Source of the DNA: an uncultured Chloroflexota bacterium
Lineage (GTDB): Bacteria; Chloroflexota; Limnocylindria; Limnocylindrales; Limnocylindraceae
NCBI GenBank assembly: GCA_937864085.1
Contig: CALMIH010000007.1
Coordinates: forward strand, 1-10,108
DNA: 10,108 bases
Reading direction: 5' to 3'
Below, piece by piece: positions 1 through 6,548 of this stretch. Numbering within the stretch: position 1 is the first letter of the stretch; every line of letters begins with the position of its first letter. A program made the position numbers and the translations under genes. The notes beneath the pieces are model-generated. The model was not told where the DNA came from. It did no database searches and worked only from the letters and a program-made list of their open reading frames with translations.

Positions 1-1
1 C

Positions 2-1222
2 ATCTGGCGTCGCGATGAGATGAAGAAGCGTGACCACCGACGACTCGGTGTGGCGCTCGACCTCTTCTCCTTCCATGACGTTTCTCCTGGTAGCGCCTTC
101 TGGCATCCGAAGGGGCAGCTCCTCTGGCGCACGCTCGAGGGCGCGATGCGCAATCTGCAAGACGCGCGCGGCTATCAGGAGATCTCCACGCCGATCATTG
201 TCAGCAAGCGCCTCTGGGAGCAGTCGGGCCACTGGGAGCTCTACCGCGAGAACATGTTCGTCATTGAATCTGAAGGTGAGCAGTTCAGCCTGAAGCCGAT
301 GAACTGCCCAGAGAGCACCGTCATCTATAAGACAAAGACGCGCAGCTACCGCGACCTCCCGCTGCGCCTCGCAGAGTACGGGCGACTCCACCGCAACGAA
401 CTCTCTGGGACGCTGAGCGGCCTGACGCGCGTGCGCCACTTCATTCAAGACGACGGACACATCTATGTGCGACCGGATCAGATTGAGAGCGAGATTGACG
501 CCCTGCTCGGTGAGGTCGCCACGGTCTACGGCTGGTTTGATCTCCCCGTCGAGCTCGTCTTCTCCACGAAGCCTGCAAAGGCGCTCGGCGACCCGAAGCT
601 CTGGGAGAAGGCCGAAGCGATGATTGAATCGGCGCTGAAGCGATCTGGCGCGAAGTGGCGCCTCAACGCAGGTGACGGCGCCTTCTACGCACCAAAGATT
701 GACATCATCGTGCGCGACGCACTCGGTCGTGAGTGGCAGACGGCAACGATTCAGGTGGACCTTGCGATGCTCCCTGAGCGCTTCGACCTTGAGTATGTGG
801 ATGATGCGGGAGAGCGTGTCCGACCGATCGCGATTCACCGCGCCATCTACGGTTCGCTGGAGCGCTTCATCGGCATTTTGGTGGAGCACTACGCTGGTGC
901 CTTCCCCTTCTGGCTCGCACCTGAGCAGGTCGTGATCATCCCAATCTCTGATCGCCACGAAGAGGCGGCCGCCGCTGGCGCCGCAACACTTCGGGCCGCA
1001 GGGATTCGCGTCTCCGTTGATGCATCATCTGCACGGATGCAGAACAAGATTCGCCTTGCGCAGGAGCAGAAGGTTCCGCTCATGCTCGTCCTCGGCGATA
1101 AGGAGATTGAAGCGGGTGGGGCCGCCCCTCGCTGGCGTGACGGCACGCAGGAGCCGGCAACGAGCTGGGAGGCGCTTGCCGCCACACTCGCCGCGAAGGC
1201 CGCCTCACGCAGCGCCTCGTGA
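2..1222 (+). CDS. thrS: Threonyl-tRNA synthetase, C-terminal part (5' end outside window)
   Basis: Cytoplasmic class II synthetase that attaches threonine to tRNA-Thr using ATP. The reading frame is open from the left edge, and the residues before the first ATG (position 20) already match the family (IWRRDEMKKRDHRRLG), so that ATG is internal and the gene begins outside. The three zinc ligands that select threonine are present: Cys in MNCP (codon 305-307), His in QDDGHIY (458-460) and His in IHRAIYGS (836-838). Motif 2 (HRNELSG, then TRVRHF) and motif 3 (GSLERFIGIL) are intact. The last 100 or so residues form the anticodon-binding domain (WLAPEQV through VPLMLVLGDKEIEAGG). Motif NCPEST replaces the more usual NCPGH, which marks a ThrRS subgroup. 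About 406 residues are visible against roughly 640 in E. coli; whether TGS and editing domains precede cannot be seen. It is followed by infC, as in many bacteria. Confidence 0.97.
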   Translation: MWRRDEMKKRDHRRLGVALDLFSFHDVSPGSAFWHPKGQLLWRTLEGAMRNLQDARGYQEISTPIIVSKRLWEQSGHWELYRENMFVIESEGEQFSLKPMNCPESTVIYKTKTRSYRDLPLRLAEYGRLHRNELSGTLSGLTRVRHFIQDDGHIYVRPDQIESEIDALLGEVATVYGWFDLPVELVFSTKPAKALGDPKLWEKAEAMIESALKRSGAKWRLNAGDGAFYAPKIDIIVRDALGREWQTATIQVDLAMLPERFDLEYVDDAGERVRPIAIHRAIYGSLERFIGILVEHYAGAFPFWLAPEQVVIIPISDRHEEAAAAGAATLRAAGIRVSVDASSARMQNKIRLAQEQKVPLMLVLGDKEIEAGGAAPRWRDGTQEPATSWEALAATLAAKAASRSAS

Positions 1223-1248
1223 GCGAGAAGTCCTTGCGCGCCTCAAGG

Positions 1249-1257
1249 TGCTACGCT
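1249..1257 (+). promoter_or_regulatory. Candidate extended -10 promoter for infC operon
   Basis: In the 95-base thrS-infC spacer, TGC followed by TACGCT fits an extended -10 element (TGn plus TAnnnT). No good -35 hexamer lies 16-18 bases upstream; the TTGCGC at 1234-1239 is only 12 bases away, which is too close. If real, transcription would start near 1264 and leave a leader of about 54 bases before the infC start. This is a pattern match only. The infC operon could equally be read through from thrS. Confidence 0.3.
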
Positions 1258-1304
1258 TGCCGCCCCCGTGGAAGGTCTCCGCAGGGAGTGATACAGACGA
1301 TCGT

Positions 1305-1320
1305 GAGGGTGTAGCCGATT
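1305..1320 (+). promoter_or_regulatory. infC ribosome binding site and AUU start codon
   Basis: GAGGG (1305-1309) is a good Shine-Dalgarno match, and its 8-base spacer leads to ATT at 1318. An in-frame TAG at 1312-1314 blocks any start further upstream. The other candidate, TTG at 1327, would have a 17-base spacer from this site or only 1 base from AAGGA (1321-1325). Non-canonical AUU starts are known for infC in E. coli and many other bacteria, where IF3 discriminates against its own start codon and so represses its own synthesis. The assignment here is inferred from spacing and that family precedent. Confidence 0.7.
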
Positions 1321-1902
1321 AAGGACTTGCGGATCAATCTTCAAATCCGCGTGCCACAGGTGCGCGTCCTCGACGAAGATGGAAACCAACTCGGCGTTCT
1401 CCCCACACACGAAGCCCTTCGGCAGGCACAAGAGCGCGGGCTTGACCTTGTAGAGGTCGCCCCCACGTCAGCCCCACCAGTCTGCAAGTACCTCAACTAC
1501 GGGCAGTACAAGTACGAACTGCAGAAGAAGGAGAAGGACTCCAAGAAGCGCCAGAAGACGGCCGACCTGAAGGAGCTCCGCTGCACCCCGAAGATTGGAG
1601 AGGCCGACCTCCAGACTAAGATCCGCCAGGCCCATAAGTTCCTCTCGGCTGGGGATCGGGTCAAGTTCTCGGTCAAGTTCCGTGGCCGTGAGATGACCCA
1701 CCCTGAGATCGGGCAGGGGATCCTGACCAGGGTCGTGGAGGGGCTATCGGACGTCTCCCAGCTGGAGCGCCCCCCGCTCCTCGAGGGACGCTTCCTCTCA
1801 ATCCAACTGCTAGCATTGGCGAAACCGAAGGCTCGGGAGGCGTCCGCGGCAAGTTCCGCTACGCTAGCCGAACCAACCACCAGCTCATCCGAAGGGGAGT
1901 GA
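1318..1902 (+). CDS. infC: Translation initiation factor IF-3
   Basis: IF3 binds the 30S subunit, keeps it apart from 50S and checks start codon/initiator tRNA pairing. The N-terminal domain (about residues 4-75) carries the family pattern RINLQIRVPQVRVLDEDG, then LDLVEVAP and PPVCKYLNYGQYKYE. A strongly basic linker follows (QKKEKDSKKRQK, about 76-87), then the C-terminal domain with KFRGREMTHPEIG. The preferred start is ATT at 1318 (194 residues), because the only Shine-Dalgarno is correctly spaced for it; TTG at 1327 gives 191 residues. About 25 residues after the normal end (LALAKPK) form a Ser/Ala/Thr/Glu-rich tail with no visible domain. rpmI starts one base after the stop, so L35 is almost certainly co-translated. 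Autoregulation through the AUU codon is likely by analogy with known infC genes. Confidence 0.97.
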   Translation: MKDLRINLQIRVPQVRVLDEDGNQLGVLPTHEALRQAQERGLDLVEVAPTSAPPVCKYLNYGQYKYELQKKEKDSKKRQKTADLKELRCTPKIGEADLQTKIRQAHKFLSAGDRVKFSVKFRGREMTHPEIGQGILTRVVEGLSDVSQLERPPLLEGRFLSIQLLALAKPKAREASAASSATLAEPTTSSSEGE

Positions 1903-1903
1903 C

Positions 1904-2104
1904 ATGCCAAAGATGAAGACGCACAAGGGGGCCTCGAAGCGCATCGGCTTCACTGGCACAGGTAAGCCGATCCACGTCATGGCGTGGCGCGGTCACCACC
2001 TTGAAATCAAGTCGCAGCGCCGCATCCGCCGTTACTCGGGGAAGTCGGTGCTTGGCAACACGCATCACAATCAGATCTCACGCCTGCTGCCGTACGGCGG
2101 CTGA
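1904..2104 (+). CDS. rpmI: 50S ribosomal protein L35
   Basis: Small basic protein of the large ribosomal subunit, 66 residues, the usual size. The N-terminus MPKMKTHKGASKRI and the C-terminus SRLLPYGG are the two hallmark blocks of L35. The middle is rich in Arg, His and Lys, as expected for an rRNA-binding protein. The ATG follows the infC stop by a single base, and its ribosome binding site AAGGGGAG (1892-1899) lies inside the end of infC, so the two genes are tightly coupled. rplT follows after 24 bases, as in the standard infC-rpmI-rplT operon. Confidence 0.98.
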   Translation: MPKMKTHKGASKRIGFTGTGKPIHVMAWRGHHLEIKSQRRIRRYSGKSVLGNTHHNQISRLLPYGG

Positions 2105-2118
2105 GCGGCGTAGGGGAG

Positions 2119-2123
2119 AGGAG
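2119..2123 (+). promoter_or_regulatory. Ribosome binding site of rplT
   Basis: AGGAG, at the end of a longer purine run (GGGGAGAGGAG, 2113-2123), lies 5 bases before the ATG at 2129. It is the strongest Shine-Dalgarno in the window, which suits a ribosomal protein gene, and it fixes the start of L20. Confidence 0.75.
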
Positions 2124-2128
2124 CACGC

Positions 2129-2479
2129 ATGGCACGAGTAAAGCGCGGAGTTGCGGGACATAAGCGCCATAAGCGCTTGCTCCAGGCCGCCTCTGGGCGT
2201 CGCGGTACGCGCTCCAAGCTCATTCGTCCAGCACGCGAGGCACTCCTTCATGCGCTCGCATATGCAACACGTGACCGACAGCAGCGCAAGCGCCAGATGC
2301 GTGAGCTCTGGATTCACCGCGTGAACGCGGCCGCTCGACTGAATGGTCTTTCCTACTCCGTCTTTATTGCCGGCCTGAAGCGCAACGACGTTGCGATCGA
2401 CCGAAAGATGTTGGCTGACCTCGCCGTTCGCGATGCTGCGGCCTTCACTGCGGTCGCGGACGTAGCGAAGCGCGCCTGA
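2129..2479 (+). CDS. rplT: 50S ribosomal protein L20
   Basis: L20 binds 23S rRNA directly and is needed early in assembly of the large subunit. The protein is 116 residues, the normal length. It begins with the diagnostic MARVKRGVAGHKRHKRLL and continues with a long, Arg-rich N-terminal extension. The globular C-terminal half contains the conserved LWIHRVNAAARLNGLSYS and the block beginning FIAGLKRNDVAIDRKMLADL. In other bacteria L20 represses this operon by binding an mRNA leader. No such leader structure is recognisable here: infC and rpmI are one base apart, and the spacer before infC is only 95 bases. pheS follows after 17 bases. Confidence 0.99.
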   Translation: MARVKRGVAGHKRHKRLLQAASGRRGTRSKLIRPAREALLHALAYATRDRQQRKRQMRELWIHRVNAAARLNGLSYSVFIAGLKRNDVAIDRKMLADLAVRDAAAFTAVADVAKRA

Positions 2480-2496
2480 CGCGCTAGGTCGCAGCC

Positions 2497-3510
2497 GTGG
2501 AGCTCGCGGCACTCGAGAAGCAACTCCGTACCCTCCAAACTGAGTCGATCGCAAAGATCGGTGCGGCCGAAACAAGCGCCGCCCTTGACGATCTCGGCTC
2601 CTCACTCCTCGGCAAGCGCGGCGCACTGACCGATCTCCTCCGCGGGATCGGGGCGCTCTCTGCAGAGGATCGTCCAAAGATTGGCGCGATTGCGAATGAG
2701 GTGCGCGCAGCTATTGATGCTGCACTGAGCGATCGACGTGGCGCTGCTGGGGCGGCAGAGTTGAGCGCGCTGATCGCTGCAGAGTCGGCTGACCCTACGG
2801 CACCTGGACCGCTCCCACAGGTCGGTTCTCTGCATCCGATTTCTGAGACGATCGGTGCGATCGCACGCATCATGGCCTCATTCGGCTTCACCGTTGCTGA
2901 AGGGCAAGAGGTTGAGGATGACGTCACAAACTTCCAGCTGCTCAACATCCCTGAGGACCACCCGTCGCGCGATCTCTGGGACACGCTCTATCTTCGTGAG
3001 CCGGGTAGGCTCCTTCGCACGCACACATCGCCAGGGCAGATTCGAACGATGCGCGCCGTGCAGCCACCGATTCGCGTGATCCTTCCCGGCCGCTGCTTCC
3101 GCTATGAAGCGGTCGACGCGAGCCACGGCTTTGAGTTCCACCAGGTGGAGGGGCTCCTTGTTGATCGCGGCACCACCCTCGCCGACTTGAAAGGCATCCT
3201 CGACGAGTTGGCGCGCGGCCTCTTCGGCCCGAGCACACGGACGCGCTTTCGTCCTGGCTACTATCCGTTCACCGAACCATCTGTTGCCGTTGATGTTTCG
3301 TGGGGCGGCGCAAAAGATGGCTGGATGACGATTCTCGGCGCTGGCATGGTTCACCCGATCGTTCTAGAGAACGGGGGCATTGACCCAGAAACTCATCAGG
3401 GCTTTGCATTTGGACTTGGCGTTGAGCGGATTGCGATGCTCCGACACGAGATCCCTGATCTGCGCGCCTTCCTCGAGAACGACCTGCGCATGCTGCGAGG
3501 TTTGCGATGA
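2497..3510 (+). CDS. pheS: Phenylalanyl-tRNA synthetase alpha subunit
   Basis: Catalytic subunit of the cytoplasmic (alpha-beta)2 enzyme that charges tRNA-Phe. 337 residues, close to the usual length. The helical N-terminal arm (residues 1-95) contains the usual LLGKRGALTDLL block. The class II core follows: motif 1 region at HPIS (113-116), HTSPGQIRTM (176-185), motif 2 GRCFRYEAVDASH with FHQVEG (198-219), and motif 3 GFAFGLGVERIAML (302-315). FRPGYYPFTEPSVAVDV (251-267) lies in the phenylalanine-binding region. The Cys-rich loop found after this block in some PheS proteins is absent, as in E. coli. The GTG start at 2497 has only a weak AGG (2486-2488) upstream, but no better start preserves the N-terminal arm. 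The gene overlaps pheT by four bases (ATGA). Confidence 0.98.
   Translation: MELAALEKQLRTLQTESIAKIGAAETSAALDDLGSSLLGKRGALTDLLRGIGALSAEDRPKIGAIANEVRAAIDAALSDRRGAAGAAELSALIAAESADPTAPGPLPQVGSLHPISETIGAIARIMASFGFTVAEGQEVEDDVTNFQLLNIPEDHPSRDLWDTLYLREPGRLLRTHTSPGQIRTMRAVQPPIRVILPGRCFRYEAVDASHGFEFHQVEGLLVDRGTTLADLKGILDELARGLFGPSTRTRFRPGYYPFTEPSVAVDVSWGGAKDGWMTILGAGMVHPIVLENGGIDPETHQGFAFGLGVERIAMLRHEIPDLRAFLENDLRMLRGLR
3497..3510 (+). promoter_or_regulatory. pheT ribosome binding site and pheS/pheT ATGA overlap
   Basis: GAGG (3497-3500), inside the last codons of pheS, lies 6 bases before the pheT ATG at 3507. The ATG shares bases with the pheS TGA (3508-3510). The overlap implies translational coupling, which would help make the two subunits in equal amounts. 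Confidence 0.7.
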
Positions 3511-5993
3511 GGGTGCCGCTCTCTTGGCTTCGCGAGTTCGTTGATGTGCAGCTCAGACCCGAGCAGCTTGCCGATGCGCTCACCCTGCGTGGGCTTGAGG
3601 TTCGCGGGCTTGAGCGATGGGGTGGCAACTGGGGGAAGATGGTCGTAGGCGAGCTCCTTGAAGTTTCGCCACACCCTCGCGCCGATCGTCTGCAGCTGAC
3701 CAAGGTGCGCATCGGAAAAGATCAGGTGCTCGAGGTCGTCTGCGGCGCGCGCAACATCGCCGCTGGGCAGCGTGTCCCTGTTGCGCTTGTCGGTGCGCTG
3801 ATGCCAGATGGCCGACTGATTGAGCGTGCGGAGAAGATGGGGGTTGCATCGGAGGGGATGCTCTGCTCTGGCGCAGAGCTCGACGCAACTGATGATGGCG
3901 ACGGTATCTTGATCCTTGACGCGAAGGCGCCGCTCGGCACGCCGATCAGTGACTACCTTGGTGAAGACGTCATTGACGTTGATGTGAAGCCGAACCGTGG
4001 CGACCTCCTATCGCTCCTTGGCCTCGCACGTGAAGTGGGGGCGATCACCGGCTCACCGGTGAAGTACAACGCGCGAAAGATTGCTGAAGGCTCAAGTGAG
4101 GTGGGGGATGGCCTGAAGCTCACCGTTGCCGACCCTGCCCTTGCGCCACGCGTGGTGCTACGAGTTGTGGATGGAGTCACCGTTGCCGCAGCCCCGGATG
4201 CGATCCAGATGCGCCTGAAGGCGGCGGGTCTCCGCTCCATCTCTAACGTGGTGGACGCGACCAACTACATCATGCTCGAACTCGGGAAGCCGACCCACGC
4301 CTTCGATCGCGCCGGAGTTGGCTCCGGGATCCAGATTCGCCTGGCGAAGGCGAAGGAGCAGCTTGAGACGCTTGACCACGTGCAGCGGACCCTTGATGCG
4401 AGCGATCTTGTGGTCGCCGATGAGCGCGCCGCACTCGCCCTAGCTGGCGTGATGGGTGGCGCCTCAAGTGAAGTTTCTGCCACCACGAAGAGCGTGGTCA
4501 TTGAGAGTGCCGTCTTCGCCCCAACGACGATTCGACGCAGCGCACAGCGACACAGTCTCCGCTCGGAGGCGTCGCATCGCTTTGAGCGCGGCCAGGAGCT
4601 CGACCTTGCACCGCTCGCGGCGGATCAGGTTGCGGCTCTGATTACGACATGGGCGGGTGGCACGGTGCGTCGCGGCCAGCTCGACAGTGATCCGAAGGCG
4701 GTCGGCCAGACACGTGAACTCGCCTTCCGTCCTGAGCGCGTACGCCGGCTGATTGGCGTGAACGTTCCTGATGCAGAACAGACGAAGCTCCTCGCTGGCA
4801 TCGCGATCAGCGTGACCGAGGCAAAGGGGGCGACGAGTGTTCCAGTCACGAGCAAGCGAACGGTGAGCGCTGCGAAGGGGGAGAGCCTGGTCGCAGTGGT
4901 CCCGCCATGGCGGCGCGATCTGGAGCTTGAGGCCGACATTGCCGAAGAGGTGGCGCGCCTCTATGGCTACGATCGCATCACGCCAACGCTGCCAGGACGC
5001 GACCTTCCTGGCTACCTTCCACAGCCAACCGCACTGCGAGATCAGGTGCGCGCCTCACTCGCTGCGCAGGGGCTGAGCGAAGCGGTGACACATGCGCTGG
5101 TCTCCCCGGCGCTAAGCGATCGACACGCTGAGCCTGTTGGTCTTGTCACAGGTCTACTCGCCGAGCGCGAAGGTGCAGCGGCGAGCGAGGCGCTCCTCCT
5201 CAGCAATCCGCTCTCCGCCGACCATGATCAACTTCGTCGCTCGCTCTTGCCGAGCCTGCTCGACCGCGCGGAGGCGAACCTTCGCTACGGCGCACTGAGC
5301 GGCGCACTCTTTGAGATCGGGCGCGGATACGGCGGAACCAAAGGTGGACCAACGGAGTGGACGCGTCTCGGTGTCATCGTCTGGGGCGAGATCGCTTCCG
5401 CTGCTCCAGGTGGGGCACCACGCCTCTGGGACCTTGACGAGCTGAAGCGACTGATCGCTTCGGTCGCCTCACTCTGCAACGCAACGCCGCGCTACCTCCC
5501 ACTCGAAGCGGGCGACGCAACGCTGTTGCATCCAGGGCGTTCGGCGCGCGCTACTGGCGAAGGCATCGCTGGGCTGATCGGAGAGCTACATCCAGCGGCG
5601 CCCGAGTGGCGTCCATCTCCACGCATCCTGATGGCGGAGCTTGCGCTGCACGGTCTCAGCAGTGGGCAGCCAGCTGTTCGACGTGTGCTCCTTCCGCCAG
5701 GCACACCACCAATTCAGCGTGACGTTGCGCTTGCCGCCCCCGCTGGCGTCCTGATTGGCGACCTGGTGGCCTTGGCGAAGGAGTCGGTGAAATCGGCTCT
5801 ATCAGTGGAACTCTTTGATCTCTTCGCGGGTGGAGGGATGGCACCTGGTGAACGTTCTGTCGGACTCCGTTTCACCTTCCAGCCAGATGCCGCTGCTGCG
5901 CTCGACGACGCGATCACAGCTGAGGTTGACGCCTTCACTGCAAGTGCTGCGAAGCGCCATGGAACAAAGGTGCGCGGCGCCGAAGCGCAATGA
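3507..5993 (+). CDS. pheT: Phenylalanyl-tRNA synthetase beta subunit
   Basis: Partner of PheS; recognises tRNA-Phe and removes mischarged tyrosine. 828 residues, slightly longer than E. coli PheT (about 795). Order of domains: N-terminal MRVPLSWLREFVD; tRNA-binding OB fold (about 40-150, with SPHPRADRL and GMLCSGAEL); DVKPNRGDLLSLLGLAREV (159-177); B3/B4 editing domain (about 210-385, with SNVVDATNYIMLELGKPTHA, LALAGVMGG and RSEASHRFERG); B5 domain ending in WRRDLELEADIAEEVARLYG (468-487); inactive synthetase-like core (about 500-710, with LSNPLSADHDQLRRSLLPSL); and a C-terminal FDX-ACB anticodon-binding domain (about 728-825, IQRDVALAAP, SVELFDLF). Within B5, about 20 residues more than usual lie between GIAISV and VVPPWRRD. 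The start overlaps pheS, and the stop overlaps the CvpA gene by ATGA. Confidence 0.98.
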   Translation: MRVPLSWLREFVDVQLRPEQLADALTLRGLEVRGLERWGGNWGKMVVGELLEVSPHPRADRLQLTKVRIGKDQVLEVVCGARNIAAGQRVPVALVGALMPDGRLIERAEKMGVASEGMLCSGAELDATDDGDGILILDAKAPLGTPISDYLGEDVIDVDVKPNRGDLLSLLGLAREVGAITGSPVKYNARKIAEGSSEVGDGLKLTVADPALAPRVVLRVVDGVTVAAAPDAIQMRLKAAGLRSISNVVDATNYIMLELGKPTHAFDRAGVGSGIQIRLAKAKEQLETLDHVQRTLDASDLVVADERAALALAGVMGGASSEVSATTKSVVIESAVFAPTTIRRSAQRHSLRSEASHRFERGQELDLAPLAADQVAALITTWAGGTVRRGQLDSDPKAVGQTRELAFRPERVRRLIGVNVPDAEQTKLLAGIAISVTEAKGATSVPVTSKRTVSAAKGESLVAVVPPWRRDLELEADIAEEVARLYGYDRITPTLPGRDLPGYLPQPTALRDQVRASLAAQGLSEAVTHALVSPALSDRHAEPVGLVTGLLAEREGAAASEALLLSNPLSADHDQLRRSLLPSLLDRAEANLRYGALSGALFEIGRGYGGTKGGPTEWTRLGVIVWGEIASAAPGGAPRLWDLDELKRLIASVASLCNATPRYLPLEAGDATLLHPGRSARATGEGIAGLIGELHPAAPEWRPSPRILMAELALHGLSSGQPAVRRVLLPPGTPPIQRDVALAAPAGVLIGDLVALAKESVKSALSVELFDLFAGGGMAPGERSVGLRFTFQPDAAAALDDAITAEVDAFTASAAKRHGTKVRGAEAQ

Positions 5994-6541
5994 GCCTCAG
6001 CGTCGCCGTTGATGCGGTCATCCTGATCGCAGCCGTCCTTGGCACCTGGTGGGGCTGGGGGAGGGGCGCTGCACGGATGATCATCTCAACACTCGCAACA
6101 GTTACTGGACTCTTCCTTGCAGCACAGGGGCGCGCTCCGATTTCGGAGGTTGTCTCAGCGCTCCTTCCGGATGTTGATGCGCGACTCGTGAGCCTGCTGA
6201 TCTTGGTCGGGGCGGCCTGGATCTTTCTCGGTATCGCAGCCTGGTTGCTCGGCAACGCGCTGCGCACACTCTTGCAGGCGCTACGCCTCGGACTAATCGA
6301 CTCGCTTCTTGGTGCAGTGTTGGGACTGGCGCAGGCACTCCTCCTCTGCAGTGCGATGCTCTTTCTTCTTGAAGCGACAGGGACCTTTCTCGCCCCAGCG
6401 CCAGAGCCGTTCGGATCACTCGCCGTCGCGAGTGCGGCGTCACAGTCGGCCGGCCTCTTGCATGGGATCGTGTATCCGTTCATCTGGACGCTGATCGGCT
6501 CCTCACTCCCGCCTGAGCTGCAGCAGATCTTGCGTCCATAG
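5990..6541 (+). CDS. CvpA family integral membrane protein
   Basis: 183-residue hydrophobic protein with about four predicted membrane helices (near residues 5-25, 28-46, 63-88 and 102-127). The layout fits the CvpA family: an N-terminal helix beginning VDAVILIAAVLG, then a G/W/R-rich turn (WWGWGRGAARMI) and GLIDSLLGAVLGLAQALLL, equivalent to the family's G-x-x-D-R-L-L-G-x-x-x-G block. The family is tied to colicin V production in E. coli, but its molecular role is poorly defined. In Bacillus subtilis the CvpA-like yshB sits close to mutS2 (yshD), so the neighbourhood supports the call. The ATG overlaps the pheT stop (ATGA) and has no clear Shine-Dalgarno, so it probably depends on ribosomes finishing pheT. 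Similarity is at family level only, so no gene symbol is assigned. Confidence 0.8.
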   Translation: MSLSVAVDAVILIAAVLGTWWGWGRGAARMIISTLATVTGLFLAAQGRAPISEVVSALLPDVDARLVSLLILVGAAWIFLGIAAWLLGNALRTLLQALRLGLIDSLLGAVLGLAQALLLCSAMLFLLEATGTFLAPAPEPFGSLAVASAASQSAGLLHGIVYPFIWTLIGSSLPPELQQILRP

Positions 6542-6548
6542 CGGCCCG

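Noticed and set aside
1223..1317. An L20-type or T-box leader before infC or the synthetase genes
   Set aside because: The spacer is too short, shows no T-box sequence or specifier-like stem, and the gaps before rpmI and pheS are 1 and 17 bases.
1327..1329. TTG as the infC start codon
   Set aside because: Possible, but the Shine-Dalgarno spacing is wrong (17 bases, or 1 base for AAGGA), whereas ATT at 1318 is spaced correctly and has family precedent.
2078..2677. A 199-codon minus-strand open frame opposite rplT and pheS
   Set aside because: Arg/Ser-rich composition, no motifs, and it overlaps the unmistakable L20 and PheS reading frames.
2856..2868. GCGATCGC palindromes (for example here and near 8025) resembling the cyanobacterial HIP1 repeat
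   Set aside because: Only a couple were noticed in 10 kb, within coding sequence rich in GATCG words. This is far below the density of a true HIP1 genome, and the proteins do not look cyanobacterial.
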